Origin: a virus
DNA: 32,742 nt
Virus record (IMG/VR): IMGVR_UViG_3300021091_000246
Span: 1 to 32,742 of that record
Strand: one strand, 5' to 3'
The notes under the pieces were generated by a model. The model did not search any database, had not been told where the DNA came from, and saw only the letters and a program-made list of their open reading frames with translations. Shown here piece after piece: positions 1-9,285 of this stretch. Position numbers and translations under genes: made by a program. Every line of letters begins with the position of its first letter. Positions within the stretch are counted from its first letter, which is position 1.

Positions 1-3000
1 TTTTCGTTCCAATTGAATCGGTGTGCGCGGAACTGTCGGATAATATCTAAGGCTTCACGATTGACTCGCCTGATATTTGTCTTGAGTCTTTCGTCAGACC
101 AATACGCAGACACATTTCCGGGGAAGTGTGCGTTTCCGCTCGAGAGGTAAAAGCGCCAGCCGGTGTCGTTCATGTGGAACCCAAACTCATCTCGGTTCAT
201 CATCAACGTCGTTGGTCCGCCGCTCTGCGGATTAAACTCAATCCCAGCCCATCCGTTGCGGGTGCCAGAAATTCTCCACGACCCATACGATCCGTCGTTC
301 GGATAGAAATGTGCGCCGTTATTATTCGAGTAAAAACCGTGATGACCGCTTAAATGCACCCAACTGTTAAAGTTTCCGTAGTTACTAGAATGTTGTGAAA
401 TTTGAAACCCGTTGTTCAACTGCAACAGGTTTGCAGCGTATATACCGTGGTTGTTAAGGTACATCGTACCGTACAGCCAGTTGGTGCCGGTGCTGTATAC
501 GCCAGCGGGGGCGTGAATTGCCTCGCCGGTTCCAGCGACATTTCCGTTGCCGCGATAGGCGTAGGAGTAAATCGTGTTGACGACGCGAACGTGTCCGTCG
601 CCTTTACCTACCGAGAATATCTCGGTGCCGTTGAACGGCGCGTCATTAAAGAATCTTGTGCCGCCGTATGCCGAGTGCGCGCCAATTTCGACACCCGTGT
701 GCCACGCATGGACGAGCCGGGAGTGGCTCGAGTACCCGTTGTTGTAGTAGCGCGAGTACATCATGTAGTACGGGTTGCCGTCCCCTCGCTGCCCCCAAGT
801 AATACCAGTACCAGTTACGTTCGATGGGTCGCTTTCGCTGTCGCCAAGGTTCAAGTGCCGCGTCGTACCGCTGTTAATGCCCTGCCGAAACAAGAAATTT
901 CCGTCGAAGTCCATCCAGCGATTTGTGCGGAACCCACCTGTCGCTTGCCATTGGTTGTACAGCAAACCGCCGCCATTGCTTCCGGGGTATATGCGAACAG
1001 CCCAGTTGCCGTTCTGATCCAGCAATCCGAAGTTGCCGCTTGTCTCCCCGTACAGATACCCAAGAATGGTGCCAGCGTGTCCATTGCGAAGGCGTATGCC
1101 AGTAGTGCCAGAGTACCCGACGTTCCAATACTGTCCGTCTGAGTAGAAGTGGTTTGCCGTGGCTGTGTTGTACAACCCCTGACCACTACCGTTGTTGCGG
1201 AACCACCCGTTTGAGTAAACCTCCCCGGCGGTCACCGCATTATTGATAATCACGCCGCTACCGGCAGCGTGACCGCCGATGGTCATCAACAGCGCCTCGC
1301 CTTGGTCTCCGTTCCCGTCGTTGTTAGCGTCAGTCGTCGGCGAGTTGTTGTAGAACCGAATGCCGGAATACGCAGCGCCGAGCCGGATGCCGGTGTGGTA
1401 TCCGATGATTAGATCAGAGTAATGCGGATGCGACCAACCGCCGTTGGCGACATCCTTGCCCATCGCGTAGTGGTTCGATCCAAATGACGCACCACCGCCG
1501 CCAGACCCAAACTCCACTCTTGTGACACTACCTCCGTTCGACAGGCTACTAGCACTCGCAGCATTACCGGAGATGTTTCCTTGAAATGTTCCATCATTGG
1601 CAATCCATGAAACATCCGCACCGTTTCGTCTAAATTGAACTATACGGTCTGACGAACTATCGCCGACGATGTACCACCGATTCGCGTGATATTGAATCTT
1701 GCCTTGTGCGCCCGGATCTCCGTCCCAACCCGAGGATGCGTTCGAGCGAATGCTGGTATTTGTAATTGTAAGTGCGCCAGTCAGCGTCCCGCCGCTCTTC
1801 GGGAGGAAATAGTCGTGCAGCCAGCCGTAACTGTTAGTCCATAAGTCGCCGCTGGTGCCAAGAATCATTCTGCGATTGCCGTCCGCACTTCCGCCGTGAT
1901 ACCAGATCGCGGAGTATCCGCCACCTCCATGTGGGTTATCGCTGCCGTCGGTGCGGAATATCAACGTGCGGCTGTTGCCGTAAATTTTAAACTGGTAGCT
2001 GTCAAATCCAGAACCGCCGTTGCTTGTGCGAAGCCAGTCGTCTGCTGAGTAGTAGCCGCCACCGTAATTGCCAAGTCGCTGTGCATAACCGGTGGCGTTA
2101 ATCCCCCAAGTACCTGACGCGCCGCTACCGGTTAGCGATGGACTGTAGGAGGTGTAGTTACCGCTGTGCAACGACTGGCGGATGTTCGCCGACAGCCCCA
2201 CCTCTTTCGTGCCGCTGGGCTTGGAGGTGTGTGTGATTGACGTTACTTTGTTGATCGCCTTTGTGGCGTATGCGGTATATACCTTGACGTTGTATCCGTT
2301 CCAGTAGCCCTGCGATGGGAACCAGAAGCACAGATTGCCACCGACGTTAAGGGCGACGAGTCCAGAGATGTTGTAACCGTTCGATAAACCGCCGTGATTG
2401 ATGATCGTGTCGTAGTAAATATATCCTTGATACTGAATGTCTAGCGGAACGATGTTTCCGTAAGAGTTGCCGCGAATCTCAAGTACAAACGGATCACCGC
2501 TTGAAACGGCGTAGTTGATACTCGTCGTGATAAGCGTACCATTCGGAAAATCACGATCAGAGTGCATCCACTCTGTGTACTGACTCCCGTTTATCGATGG
2601 CGCGTAGGATGTGAAGTTGCCAGCGTGGAGGACGGAGCTGCCGCGCCACGTTAAGTCGCCGCCACTCACAGCCCCAAGAGCATTGCCTGTCGTGGCGCTG
2701 AAATTCAAATACCCACGATCAGTATTTTGGTTACCCTCAAGGAAAAGGGTGTTCCCCACGTTCCTGTCGGCAAGCCTTGAGTCGTCACCAATAACAATGC
2801 CGTGCGTGCCGTTCGGCGTTGTTATAACGCCAGTCATGGTTCCGCCGCTTAGAGGTAGATAGCCCGACAGCGACGAACTAGTGATATAGCCGCTCGGGTT
2901 GCTGCTGTTGTACGGCGTGTAGCCAAGTGCAGTCGTGACATCGCTCGAAGCAAGTGACGCACCAGTCGTGACGCGACCCTTCGCGTCAACCGTGACCTTT

Positions 3001-3854
3001 GTGTAAGTGCCAGCGGTCGCTCCGCTGTTTGCAAGCGTCAAAGCGGTGCTTGATCCAGTATTACCTGAGCCTGTGACATCACCGGTAAACGTCAGCGAGC
3101 CAGACGGAATCGAAACGGCTGAAGTTGAAACGGTCGTAAGCCGACCCTTTGCATCAACCGTAATTACAGGAATGGCGCTTGCCGAACCGTAAGACCCCGC
3201 CGTCACACCGGAATTTGCAAGCGTCGTCGCGAAAGAAATATTCGCCGACCCATCAAATGCCGCGCTGGTTCCTGTAACGTCCCCCGTTACACCAATCGTG
3301 CGTCCTGTTTGGAGCTTTGTTGCCGTTGCGGCATTTCCAGTAATTGAAGCTGAACTTGTGATGTATCCCGAATCGTTTGTAAACGTCGAGACGTTTGTCG
3401 GCTGCGTGTACGAAAAGACACCCGTGCCGCTGTTATATGACAGCGACCCTGAAGCCGACACCGATGAACGCGCACGCGCCTGAGTGAAGTAAAGATTTGT
3501 TGCGCCTTCCGCGACCGAGTCTGTTGATCCCGGCGACGCGCTGATCTCAACGTATGCCGAGCCAGACCAGCGGTGAACCTTGTTCGTGTCGAGCGCGACG
3601 TAAATTTTGCCCGTCTCTCCGGTAACAGGGAACGAAGCAAGGTTCGCAAACTCTAGTACGTCATCGACGTATGACGGCAACTGCCCAGACGGAACGCGGC
3701 CCGAAGCATCGAGTGAGGCGTAGCCATTGGCGACGCCTTTGTTCGCTGAGATTTCCTTCTGGCCGAGTTCAGTATTTAACCCGGTGAAGTTGTCGTCAAC
3801 CTCTTGATGCGTTAGAGCAGCGCCTTTACCGGCGCGTGTGGTGAGGTTCGCCAC
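1..3854 (-). CDS. Giant tail fibre with C-terminal Peptidase_S74 (intramolecular chaperone) domain, partial
   Basis: An open minus-strand frame of 1284 codons runs from a GTG at 3854 to the left edge without a stop, so the C-terminus is missing. GAGG about 9 bases upstream, next to the stop of the previous gene, supports this start. The N-terminal part has the usual phage-fibre phrases (TNLYFTQARARSSVS, two VDAKGR repeats, LPLSGGTMTG). The middle is rich in Gly, Asn, Tyr and Trp, as expected of beta-structured trimeric shafts and receptor-binding regions. Near the end is SDERLKTNI at residues 1253-1261 (codon of Ser1253 at 96-98). This is the start of the Peptidase_S74 chaperone of endosialidase-type fibres. 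In that family the Ser and the Lys five residues later drive autocleavage just before the Ser, once the trimer has folded. Receptor binding is inferred. The receptor is unknown. Confidence 0.9.
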   Translation of the reverse strand, partial: MANLTTRAGKGAALTHQEVDDNFTGLNTELGQKEISANKGVANGYASLDASGRVPSGQLPSYVDDVLEFANLASFPVTGETGKIYVALDTNKVHRWSGSAYVEISASPGSTDSVAEGATNLYFTQARARSSVSASGSLSYNSGTGVFSYTQPTNVSTFTNDSGYITSSASITGNAATATKLQTGRTIGVTGDVTGTSAAFDGSANISFATTLANSGVTAGSYGSASAIPVITVDAKGRLTTVSTSAVSIPSGSLTFTGDVTGSGNTGSSTALTLANSGATAGTYTKVTVDAKGRVTTGASLASSDVTTALGYTPYNSSNPSGYITSSSLSGYLPLSGGTMTGVITTPNGTHGIVIGDDSRLADRNVGNTLFLEGNQNTDRGYLNFSATTGNALGAVSGGDLTWRGSSVLHAGNFTSYAPSINGSQYTEWMHSDRDFPNGTLITTSINYAVSSGDPFVLEIRGNSYGNIVPLDIQYQGYIYYDTIINHGGLSNGYNISGLVALNVGGNLCFWFPSQGYWNGYNVKVYTAYATKAINKVTSITHTSKPSGTKEVGLSANIRQSLHSGNYTSYSPSLTGSGASGTWGINATGYAQRLGNYGGGYYSADDWLRTSNGGSGFDSYQFKIYGNSRTLIFRTDGSDNPHGGGGYSAIWYHGGSADGNRRMILGTSGDLWTNSYGWLHDYFLPKSGGTLTGALTITNTSIRSNASSGWDGDPGAQGKIQYHANRWYIVGDSSSDRIVQFRRNGADVSWIANDGTFQGNISGNAASASSLSNGGSVTRVEFGSGGGGASFGSNHYAMGKDVANGGWSHPHYSDLIIGYHTGIRLGAAYSGIRFYNNSPTTDANNDGNGDQGEALLMTIGGHAAGSGVIINNAVTAGEVYSNGWFRNNGSGQGLYNTATANHFYSDGQYWNVGYSGTTGIRLRNGHAGTILGYLYGETSGNFGLLDQNGNWAVRIYPGSNGGGLLYNQWQATGGFRTNRWMDFDGNFLFRQGINSGTTRHLNLGDSESDPSNVTGTGITWGQRGDGNPYYMMYSRYYNNGYSSHSRLVHAWHTGVEIGAHSAYGGTRFFNDAPFNGTEIFSVGKGDGHVRVVNTIYSYAYRGNGNVAGTGEAIHAPAGVYSTGTNWLYGTMYLNNHGIYAANLLQLNNGFQISQHSSNYGNFNSWVHLSGHHGFYSNNNGAHFYPNDGSYGSWRISGTRNGWAGIEFNPQSGGPTTLMMNRDEFGFHMNDTGWRFYLSSGNAHFPGNVSAYWSDERLKTNIRRVNREALDIIRQFRAHRFNWNE

Positions 3855-3860
3855 GATCTA

Positions 3861-4292
3861 TTAGTCCTCGGAGATCGTCATCGTGCCGGTTGCAAACTCT
3901 GGAATGATGAGATTCGAGACAGCGAGTGACGCCGTGAGCGCCCCCTTGTACAGAACTTTGCCAGCGCCCGTCGAGGCCGTGCCGACAGCGAAGTGCGAAA
4001 TTGTGTTGGTGCCACCCGTGCATTGAGGGAAGGTGATCGCGGCAGCGTTCGTGACGCTGTTATCCGTCACCGTCCATCCAGCATTCGAGCGAGCAACAGC
4101 GACCCGAGCGTAGCCCGTGTATGTGGCTTCGTTTGCGGTTTGGTTGCCAGCCTCGCCAACATCATCGGTATGTAGCGAAACGTAAAGATTCGTGTTTGGC
4201 GAAGTCGCCGCGTTATCGGCGAGATTCGCAATAGCTGTCGCTTGAAACACGAGTTTCATCAGATCGTTCTCGAACGTATTGCCCTTTGACAT
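3861..4292 (-). CDS. Gp80-like virion protein (often named phage tail fibre protein)
   Basis: This 143-residue protein starts MSKGNTFENDLMKLVF and continues with NLYVSLHTDDVGEAG and a YTGYARVAVAR segment. I recognise this pattern from small structural proteins found beside capsid and fibre genes in many siphoviruses, grouped as Gp80-like. The start is an ATG with GAGGAA about 6 bases upstream. The stop lies seven bases before the GTG of the giant fibre, so the two are probably co-translated. The Thr/Ser/Ala-rich sequence with alternating hydrophobic residues suggests a beta-sandwich virion component. It may be a head or fibre-attachment protein. The exact position in the particle is unknown, and the family name comes from memory rather than a search. 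Confidence 0.65.
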   Translation of the reverse strand: MSKGNTFENDLMKLVFQATAIANLADNAATSPNTNLYVSLHTDDVGEAGNQTANEATYTGYARVAVARSNAGWTVTDNSVTNAAAITFPQCTGGTNTISHFAVGTASTGAGKVLYKGALTASLAVSNLIIPEFATGTMTISED

Positions 4293-4310
4293 TTTGAATT
4301 CCTCAAAAAA

Positions 4311-4553
4311 TTAGTTGCTAATCTTGACCCTGCGCGGACGGGCAGAAAATTCCCGACTCCCGCGTTGCGGCTCTGGCGCAGCGCCGAGCGACTGATGTTC
4401 TCGCGGGCCGGGTTCGCCTTGGCGAACAGCCCAGCCATTCTTTAATGCGACCTCGGCGAGAGACCCTTCGATCTCTTCACCGACTGCGATTGTCCGAGCG
4501 TGATATTCACCGTCTCGAACACCGCGAAACGAAATTCTGCAAATCGCTTTCAT
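4311..4553 (-). CDS. Small post-capsid protein, hypothetical
   Basis: This 80-residue protein lies between the capsid gene and the Gp80-like gene. The N-terminal half (RGVRDGEYHARTIAVGEEIEG, then a helix ending in ALKNGWAV) resembles the small proteins that often follow HK97-type capsid genes: an SH3-like strand pair and a short helix. The C-terminal half is Pro/Arg/Glu-rich and probably disordered. I chose the ATG at 4553. In-frame TTG codons just upstream would add two residues. No clear Shine-Dalgarno is visible, because the strong terminator hairpin at 4562-4592 sits directly upstream. Translation may therefore depend on read-through and refolding of that hairpin. The function is not known. 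Confidence 0.6.
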   Translation of the reverse strand: MKAICRISFRGVRDGEYHARTIAVGEEIEGSLAEVALKNGWAVRQGEPGPREHQSLGAAPEPQRGSREFSARPRRVKISN

Positions 4554-4561
4554 CAACAAAG

Positions 4562-4592
4562 AAAAAGGGGCGGGAAATTAATTCCCCGCCCC
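4562..4592 (-). terminator. Strong intrinsic terminator after the capsid gene
   Basis: On the minus strand, GGGGCGGG pairs with CCCGCCCC. The stem can extend with GAA against TTT around a TTAA loop and is followed by five T. It begins eight bases after the end of the capsid gene and ends just before the next ORF. It may cut transcription after the capsid gene so that capsid mRNA exceeds downstream fibre mRNA. Confidence 0.85.
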
Positions 4593-4599
4593 AGATTCA

Positions 4600-5805
4600 T
4601 TAGGCAGCGATCTTCAAGAACTTGACAGCCTGATTGTTCGTCACCTTACCACCGACTCGCTTGCGGACGTACCACTTCACGAAGCCCGGTGAAGTCACCT
4701 CGTCAAGAGTGATCGAGAGACCCACGCGGTCAACAATCGTGTACGCAGCGCGGAAGTCACCGAAGGCAATCGGAAGCGCGTTGGCCGCGACATCCGCCAT
4801 GTCTTCGTTCTCGATGACCGGATAACCGAGCAAAGTGCTCGGAACACCAGCCGCGAGGCCCTGCACCCACAGATAGTTGCCCGTGCTGTCCTTGAACTTA
4901 CGGACAGCCGCCAGCGTGCTCTTATTCATCATAAAAGCACCATTGGCCCGGTGACCGGCCTTCAACTTGTGTATGACGTTGAACAACGCATCGCTCGGGT
5001 TTGACGAGGCAAACGCTGCCGCAGCCCCCGAGTTAACGGCCTGAACGGAGCCGAACGCCAGCGAAGCGTCGTCATCGGCAGCAACCGTCGCAGCCATCAA
5101 GCCGGTCGGCTTGTTTGTGCCGTTGCCGGATGTGAACGCCGCACCTTCCGCAGCCGCGAACGCGGTCGCAATCGAGGAGGTCAACCACCCCTGAACATCA
5201 AAGAAGATGTCCTGCAACGCTTCCTCTGAAGCCTTCGGATAGGCATAAACCATACCGAAAGTCGGAGCGACTTCGTTGAGCGAAGGCGTGTTGGTCTCGG
5301 AGCGAGCGCCGCCCTCACCGACCCAACCGCTGCTCGTACCGAGCGAATCCACAAGAATCTTGTAGTCGCTGGTCGAAGCCGTCACCACATTGCAAGCCTG
5401 ACGCATCGGCGAAAGGTTCGTGAGTTGCGTGATGATGTTCCGCGAAATCTCCTCCGGCACCGCATAACCACCGGCCGAAGCCGTGCCAACCGAAACCGCC
5501 TTGCGCTCGATGTCGAGCAGGGCGGACTCGGCCTTACGATCACGCGGCGAGCGGATGTACTGAAAGAATGCCGAGGTGTGCTCGTCTTCTTTCTTGCCGC
5601 CGACCGAACCGGCAACGGCAATACGACCCACGTTCACGCGAACGTCTTCGATTGACTTCTGAAGTTCTGCGAAACGCGCATCGGCCTTCGCCTCGAACTC
5701 CTTGCGCTCACCTTCTGAACGCTTTTCAAACACTTCGCGAGCGACGCGCTCATCGGCGACGCCCTTGACCAGCGCGTCAACCGCGCCCTTAATTTCCGTA
5801 GACAT
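4600..5805 (-). CDS. Major capsid protein, HK97 fold
   Basis: This 401-residue protein forms the icosahedral shell. Residues 1 to about 105 are charged and helical, the delta or scaffolding domain that the neighbouring protease removes. The shell domain follows with family hallmarks: SAGGYAVPEEISRNIITQL, SPMRQACNVV, a WVGEGG stretch, PKASEEALQD, FTSGNGTNKPTGLM and LLGYPVIENEDM, ending in VGGKVTNNQAVKFLK. Length and domain order are normal for the HK97 family. The ATG at 5805 is chosen because GAGG sits eight bases upstream; a TTG two codons earlier is less likely. The upstream neighbour is the protease, and the downstream boundary is an intrinsic terminator. Confidence 0.97.
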   Translation of the reverse strand: MSTEIKGAVDALVKGVADERVAREVFEKRSEGERKEFEAKADARFAELQKSIEDVRVNVGRIAVAGSVGGKKEDEHTSAFFQYIRSPRDRKAESALLDIERKAVSVGTASAGGYAVPEEISRNIITQLTNLSPMRQACNVVTASTSDYKILVDSLGTSSGWVGEGGARSETNTPSLNEVAPTFGMVYAYPKASEEALQDIFFDVQGWLTSSIATAFAAAEGAAFTSGNGTNKPTGLMAATVAADDDASLAFGSVQAVNSGAAAAFASSNPSDALFNVIHKLKAGHRANGAFMMNKSTLAAVRKFKDSTGNYLWVQGLAAGVPSTLLGYPVIENEDMADVAANALPIAFGDFRAAYTIVDRVGLSITLDEVTSPGFVKWYVRKRVGGKVTNNQAVKFLKIAA

Positions 5806-5831
5806 TTTCAATACCTCAAAAATAGATTTTA

Positions 5832-6497
5832 TTAGCCCGGCTGCCCGAGCACCTTTGCGGCTTGCGCCAAATAGTCAACAAGCCCGTCATCCTCGACAGC
5901 GACCTCTACCTCTGCGTCGCACAGAGTCGTAGTTTCGCCGAAGCCATACGCTGTGATCTGCTTGGCTTCTCTGCGAGAAAATCCTGCATCACGCAAGAAT
6001 CGCTCGAAATCTTTCGGCGTGTTGATGGCTTCAGCCTTCACGCCAGTAATTCTCGCTTCGGAATTTGCCGGAAATGTAACCGGCGATACTTCCCAAAGCT
6101 CTAAGTCTGTAAGCAAGCGAACGTCGTTCTGCTTGTCTACCTCGTAACTGCGGGTCGTGTAGCCAATCGAAAGACCGCTCAGAGCGCCGAGTTTGATAAG
6201 TTCGCGAGCCTCGCGACCGCGCTGCGTGTCTGCGAGTTGACCCTTGACGTAAAGTCCGCGCTCGTCTTCTCGAAGGTCAGTCCATACGCCTATTGGCTCT
6301 TCTTGGTCGTGCTGCCAAAGCATTGCTGGCATACGGCCTGTCGATTTCGCTTCCTCGATTGACTTAGCAAACGCGCCCTGTACAACGACATCGCTGTACG
6401 AATCCACGTTGCCAAACACAGAACCGTAACCCTCTATGGTTCCCTTTTCATCGACCGCCTTAATCTCGGCGATCACTTTCATTGTTTTTGTTTCCAT
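5832..6497 (-). CDS. Prohead maturation protease, HK97 U35/S78 type
   Basis: This 221-residue serine protease is expected to co-assemble inside the procapsid and cut the capsid delta domain. The family pattern is clear: an N-terminal GYGSVFGNVDSYSDVV strand, the His motif LWQHDQEEPIG, the Ser motif LSGLSIGY, and a conserved ELWEVSPVTFPAN stretch. His in the WQHD segment and Ser in GLSIG are the catalytic candidates. The reading frame is open further upstream, but that would overlap the portal gene. The ATG at 6497 has GAGGTAGG just upstream and begins after the portal stop. The C-terminal tail is acidic. Portal, protease and capsid are in the standard HK97 order. Confidence 0.95.
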   Translation of the reverse strand: METKTMKVIAEIKAVDEKGTIEGYGSVFGNVDSYSDVVVQGAFAKSIEEAKSTGRMPAMLWQHDQEEPIGVWTDLREDERGLYVKGQLADTQRGREARELIKLGALSGLSIGYTTRSYEVDKQNDVRLLTDLELWEVSPVTFPANSEARITGVKAEAINTPKDFERFLRDAGFSRREAKQITAYGFGETTTLCDAEVEVAVEDDGLVDYLAQAAKVLGQPG

Positions 6498-6507
6498 TTT
6501 TCCTACC

Positions 6508-7734
6508 TCATGCCGCGCTGTCTGGCGCGACGCTTGATTCCTGCGGATCAGCACTTGCTGGAGCCATGTTTAGCGGCTGCAAGTACACATCGCCCTCGGC
6601 GATTGGATTCATATCTTCAAGAGCGCGGATATCGTTGACAGACAGCCACCCCCAATTACGACCAATCGCGTATGAGTCGTAACGTGATTTGAGATCGCCG
6701 CGCAGCAACGCCTCCGGCGACAATTTCGAGAAGTAAGTACCCGGCGCAGTTATTAGATCGCGTAAAATTGACTGCTCCCAACGCGCCATCCAAGGGCCGA
6801 TGCAATGCGCGACGAAATCGAGGGATTGATGCTCGATATTGCTGAAGGTTGCTCGCGACAGATCACCGATCATGTGCGGAGGAACTCGGAACAGCCCTGC
6901 AATCTCTGAACGCTGAAACTGCCGCGTTTCCAGAAATTGCGAGTCGTCGTTCGAGAGTGACAGTCTCTCAATCGTCATTCCTTCTTCAAGGAGCGCAGTA
7001 CGTCTCGCGTTTGCGCTGCTGGAGTACGCAGAGTTCCAAGTTTCTTTCAGTCGCGATGCCGCCTCTGAAGAAAGTTTTTGCGGATGTTTGAGGATTACGC
7101 CGGGCGTCGCGTCGTTTCGATAGAAACGCCCTGCGTACTCTTGCGTCGCGTATGCAACGCCGATTGCTTCGCGCCCTGCTTCGATTACTCCCTGCGGCTG
7201 CACTCCGTCGCTCGTCCTGTAGCGAACGGTGAAGATATCCTCTGCGGGAATTGAGATTGTGACTCCGTTCTCGCGGCGTAACTCGTAGACGAGTTGCATA
7301 TCCGGTAACTGTTTGATGGTCAATCGATCAGGGTGGAGCGGTATCAACTCGTCTACGATATTCGAGGCGCGACTGCGCCAGTTGATGTACGCAAAACCGG
7401 CACCTCGCAATAGCGAGTGCTCGGTCAGCATTTCTCGGAACTCCTGCGCGGTCTGCCAAGAGTTTGGGCGGTCGTGCAATAGAATTTGCAACGGGTGATC
7501 TGCGGCTCGCTCGCGTCCGCCATCGGTTCTGCGGCGGTACATATTAAGTGGCATCTGACCGACGGTTTCTGCAATCACGCGGACACACGCATAAACAGCG
7601 GCGACACGCATGGCAGTTTTTTCGTTTACATGGACGCCAGAGGCGGAACTTGCGCCTTCAAGCCGAAGGGTTAGACGGTCGAGCGCCGTCTGTCCTGCGT
7701 TTTTGCGACGCAAGATTCGATCCAGTAGAGCCAC
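6508..7734 (-). CDS. Portal protein, HK97 family
   Basis: This 408-residue protein would form the dodecameric ring at one capsid vertex, through which DNA enters and to which the tail docks. Recognisable segments are VYACVRVIAETVGQMPLNMY near the N-terminus, FREMLTEHSLLRGAGFAYI, a DIFTVRYRTSDG strand, and the conserved helix-loop with FRVPPHMIGDLSRATFSNIEH near residue 290. The length fits the family. The start is GTG, with AAGAGG about five bases upstream. It lies between the large terminase and the protease with short gaps, so it is part of the leftward packaging/head operon. Confidence 0.96.
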   Translation of the reverse strand: MALLDRILRRKNAGQTALDRLTLRLEGASSASGVHVNEKTAMRVAAVYACVRVIAETVGQMPLNMYRRRTDGGRERAADHPLQILLHDRPNSWQTAQEFREMLTEHSLLRGAGFAYINWRSRASNIVDELIPLHPDRLTIKQLPDMQLVYELRRENGVTISIPAEDIFTVRYRTSDGVQPQGVIEAGREAIGVAYATQEYAGRFYRNDATPGVILKHPQKLSSEAASRLKETWNSAYSSSANARRTALLEEGMTIERLSLSNDDSQFLETRQFQRSEIAGLFRVPPHMIGDLSRATFSNIEHQSLDFVAHCIGPWMARWEQSILRDLITAPGTYFSKLSPEALLRGDLKSRYDSYAIGRNWGWLSVNDIRALEDMNPIAEGDVYLQPLNMAPASADPQESSVAPDSAA

Positions 7735-7743
7735 GGAAACCTC

Positions 7744-9285
7744 TTACAGAGTAATAATGCCGCGATCTTCGTAGACGCTCGGGCCGTTTACGGTCGGAGC
7801 CGCTTTCGCGGCTGCGCCTATCGCCATCGCCAGCGCGACCATTCCGTCGATACGTCCGGTCGCTTTTGCCTTGTCCAGTTTTCGATTCCCCGCTGCATCG
7901 CGGGTCGCGACAGCGTTTGCCGCGTTCCATGTCAACACCGGATGTCCGCCATGCAACACCCGGCCAGCCATCAATTCACCTTCGAGCGCATCGAGGGCGG
8001 GAGCCATGTCTTTGAATCCCTGCCCGAACTCGACCATAGGTAACTCGCGCCCCATCCGCCCGAGTTCAGTTTTGAATACATCCATTCGCCAGCGGTCGAA
8101 TGCCACGGCTGCAACATCGTAGTCGTCGCACATCGAGCATAGTTGCTCGGCGACTGTGGCGTAATCGACGCTTGCTCCCGGCGTTGCCACCAAAAGCCCA
8201 CGGTCTCTCCAAACGTCGTAAGGCGCACGATCCCTCGATGCTCGATCAGATATGCCGAGACTAGGCGCAAAGAAAGTCGGCTTGATGTGCCAAACGCCGT
8301 TCAAGTCACGCGCCACCGCGACCATTGCGGTCAAGTCATTTCTCGCCGAAAGGTCGAGTCCAATGTAAACCGTGTTTTCGTAAAACGCGGACTCGTCTGG
8401 CTCTGCGCTGTTTTGCAGCCAAATCGGTCTGGGTATGAACGGCGATGTCTGATCGACACGCTGGTTCAAGACCAAATTTCTATAAGAACTTTCTCGGCTT
8501 GGCATTCGCTTCGCCGCCGCTGCTTGCTCGCGCACCTCAGTCGGATTTAGAAAGTCGCCAAACGCCGGGTTCGCAGAGCGCATAGCTTGCTCGCTGAACG
8601 GGTCGATTGACTCGTCCGCCGAGAACATAAAGAGTTTTGTTTTCGGGTCTGCGCCGCTCTTCGCGTCGTCGATCAACACAGAAAGCAAGTCAGCGTCCGT
8701 CGGTGCTTGTGTCGAGATCACTATCGACAGCGGCTCGGCCTGTGCGCCGCTTGCTGTTTCGAGGGCATCGTACAGTTCGCTTCGCGGCCCCTTCACTTGT
8801 CCAAGTTCGTCGTGAACTGTGAAGACCGGCGACAATCCGTAAGCGGTCGAGGCTTCTGCTGACAGCGCCCGGTACAACGTCCCCAGTTCAGCGCAAAACA
8901 ACTGCTTGGCTGTATCTCGTGTGGCGACAACAGCGTTTAGATCGGGCGACATACGCACAATTTTTGCCGCAAGCGCAAACAAAAGCGCGGCCTGATCCCT
9001 AGACTGAGCGGCGGAGAACAACTGCGAATTTGCTCGCGCCTCGGGGCCGCATAAGTGCAGCAGCAAAAGAAACGCGCTGATCGAAGTCTTGCCGTTCTTC
9101 CGTCCGAAACTAACTATCGCCCGTCGCGTCGGGGTGTCGTAAATGCCCCGAATTATCGAGCGTTGCCACTCTCGCAGCCGAACCGGCTGCCCTACCATCG
9201 CGCCCTCGGGGACTCGACAGGTCGATTCAATCCACAGAATGTTGCGGTCGCCGCGAGCTATCTGGTCTAGCCCGTGAACTCCCAC
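7744..9285 (-). CDS. Large terminase subunit (packaging ATPase-nuclease)
   Basis: This 513-residue motor pumps DNA into the procapsid and cuts concatemers. The N-terminus has the usual ILWIESTCRVPEG...LREWQ lead-in. Walker A is at about residues 61-68 (GRKNGKTS) and Walker B at about 155-160 (FTVHDE). The RNase H-like nuclease begins near residue 308 with YIGLDLSARNDLT, whose Asp is a metal-ligand candidate. I place the start at the GTG at 9285, 19 bases inside the small-subunit gene. An ATG at 9438 would add 51 Arg/Asp-rich residues that only mirror the small subunit's other frame. No strong Shine-Dalgarno is visible, so translation is probably coupled to the upstream gene. Confidence 0.95.
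   Translation of the reverse strand: MGVHGLDQIARGDRNILWIESTCRVPEGAMVGQPVRLREWQRSIIRGIYDTPTRRAIVSFGRKNGKTSISAFLLLLHLCGPEARANSQLFSAAQSRDQAALLFALAAKIVRMSPDLNAVVATRDTAKQLFCAELGTLYRALSAEASTAYGLSPVFTVHDELGQVKGPRSELYDALETASGAQAEPLSIVISTQAPTDADLLSVLIDDAKSGADPKTKLFMFSADESIDPFSEQAMRSANPAFGDFLNPTEVREQAAAAKRMPSRESSYRNLVLNQRVDQTSPFIPRPIWLQNSAEPDESAFYENTVYIGLDLSARNDLTAMVAVARDLNGVWHIKPTFFAPSLGISDRASRDRAPYDVWRDRGLLVATPGASVDYATVAEQLCSMCDDYDVAAVAFDRWRMDVFKTELGRMGRELPMVEFGQGFKDMAPALDALEGELMAGRVLHGGHPVLTWNAANAVATRDAAGNRKLDKAKATGRIDGMVALAMAIGAAAKAAPTVNGPSVYEDRGIITL

Noticed and set aside
402-1142. Long plus-strand ORF opposite the tail fibre
   Set aside because: It lies antisense to an open 1284-codon fibre gene whose translation carries clear fibre motifs and the S74 start. 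The plus product has no recognisable features.
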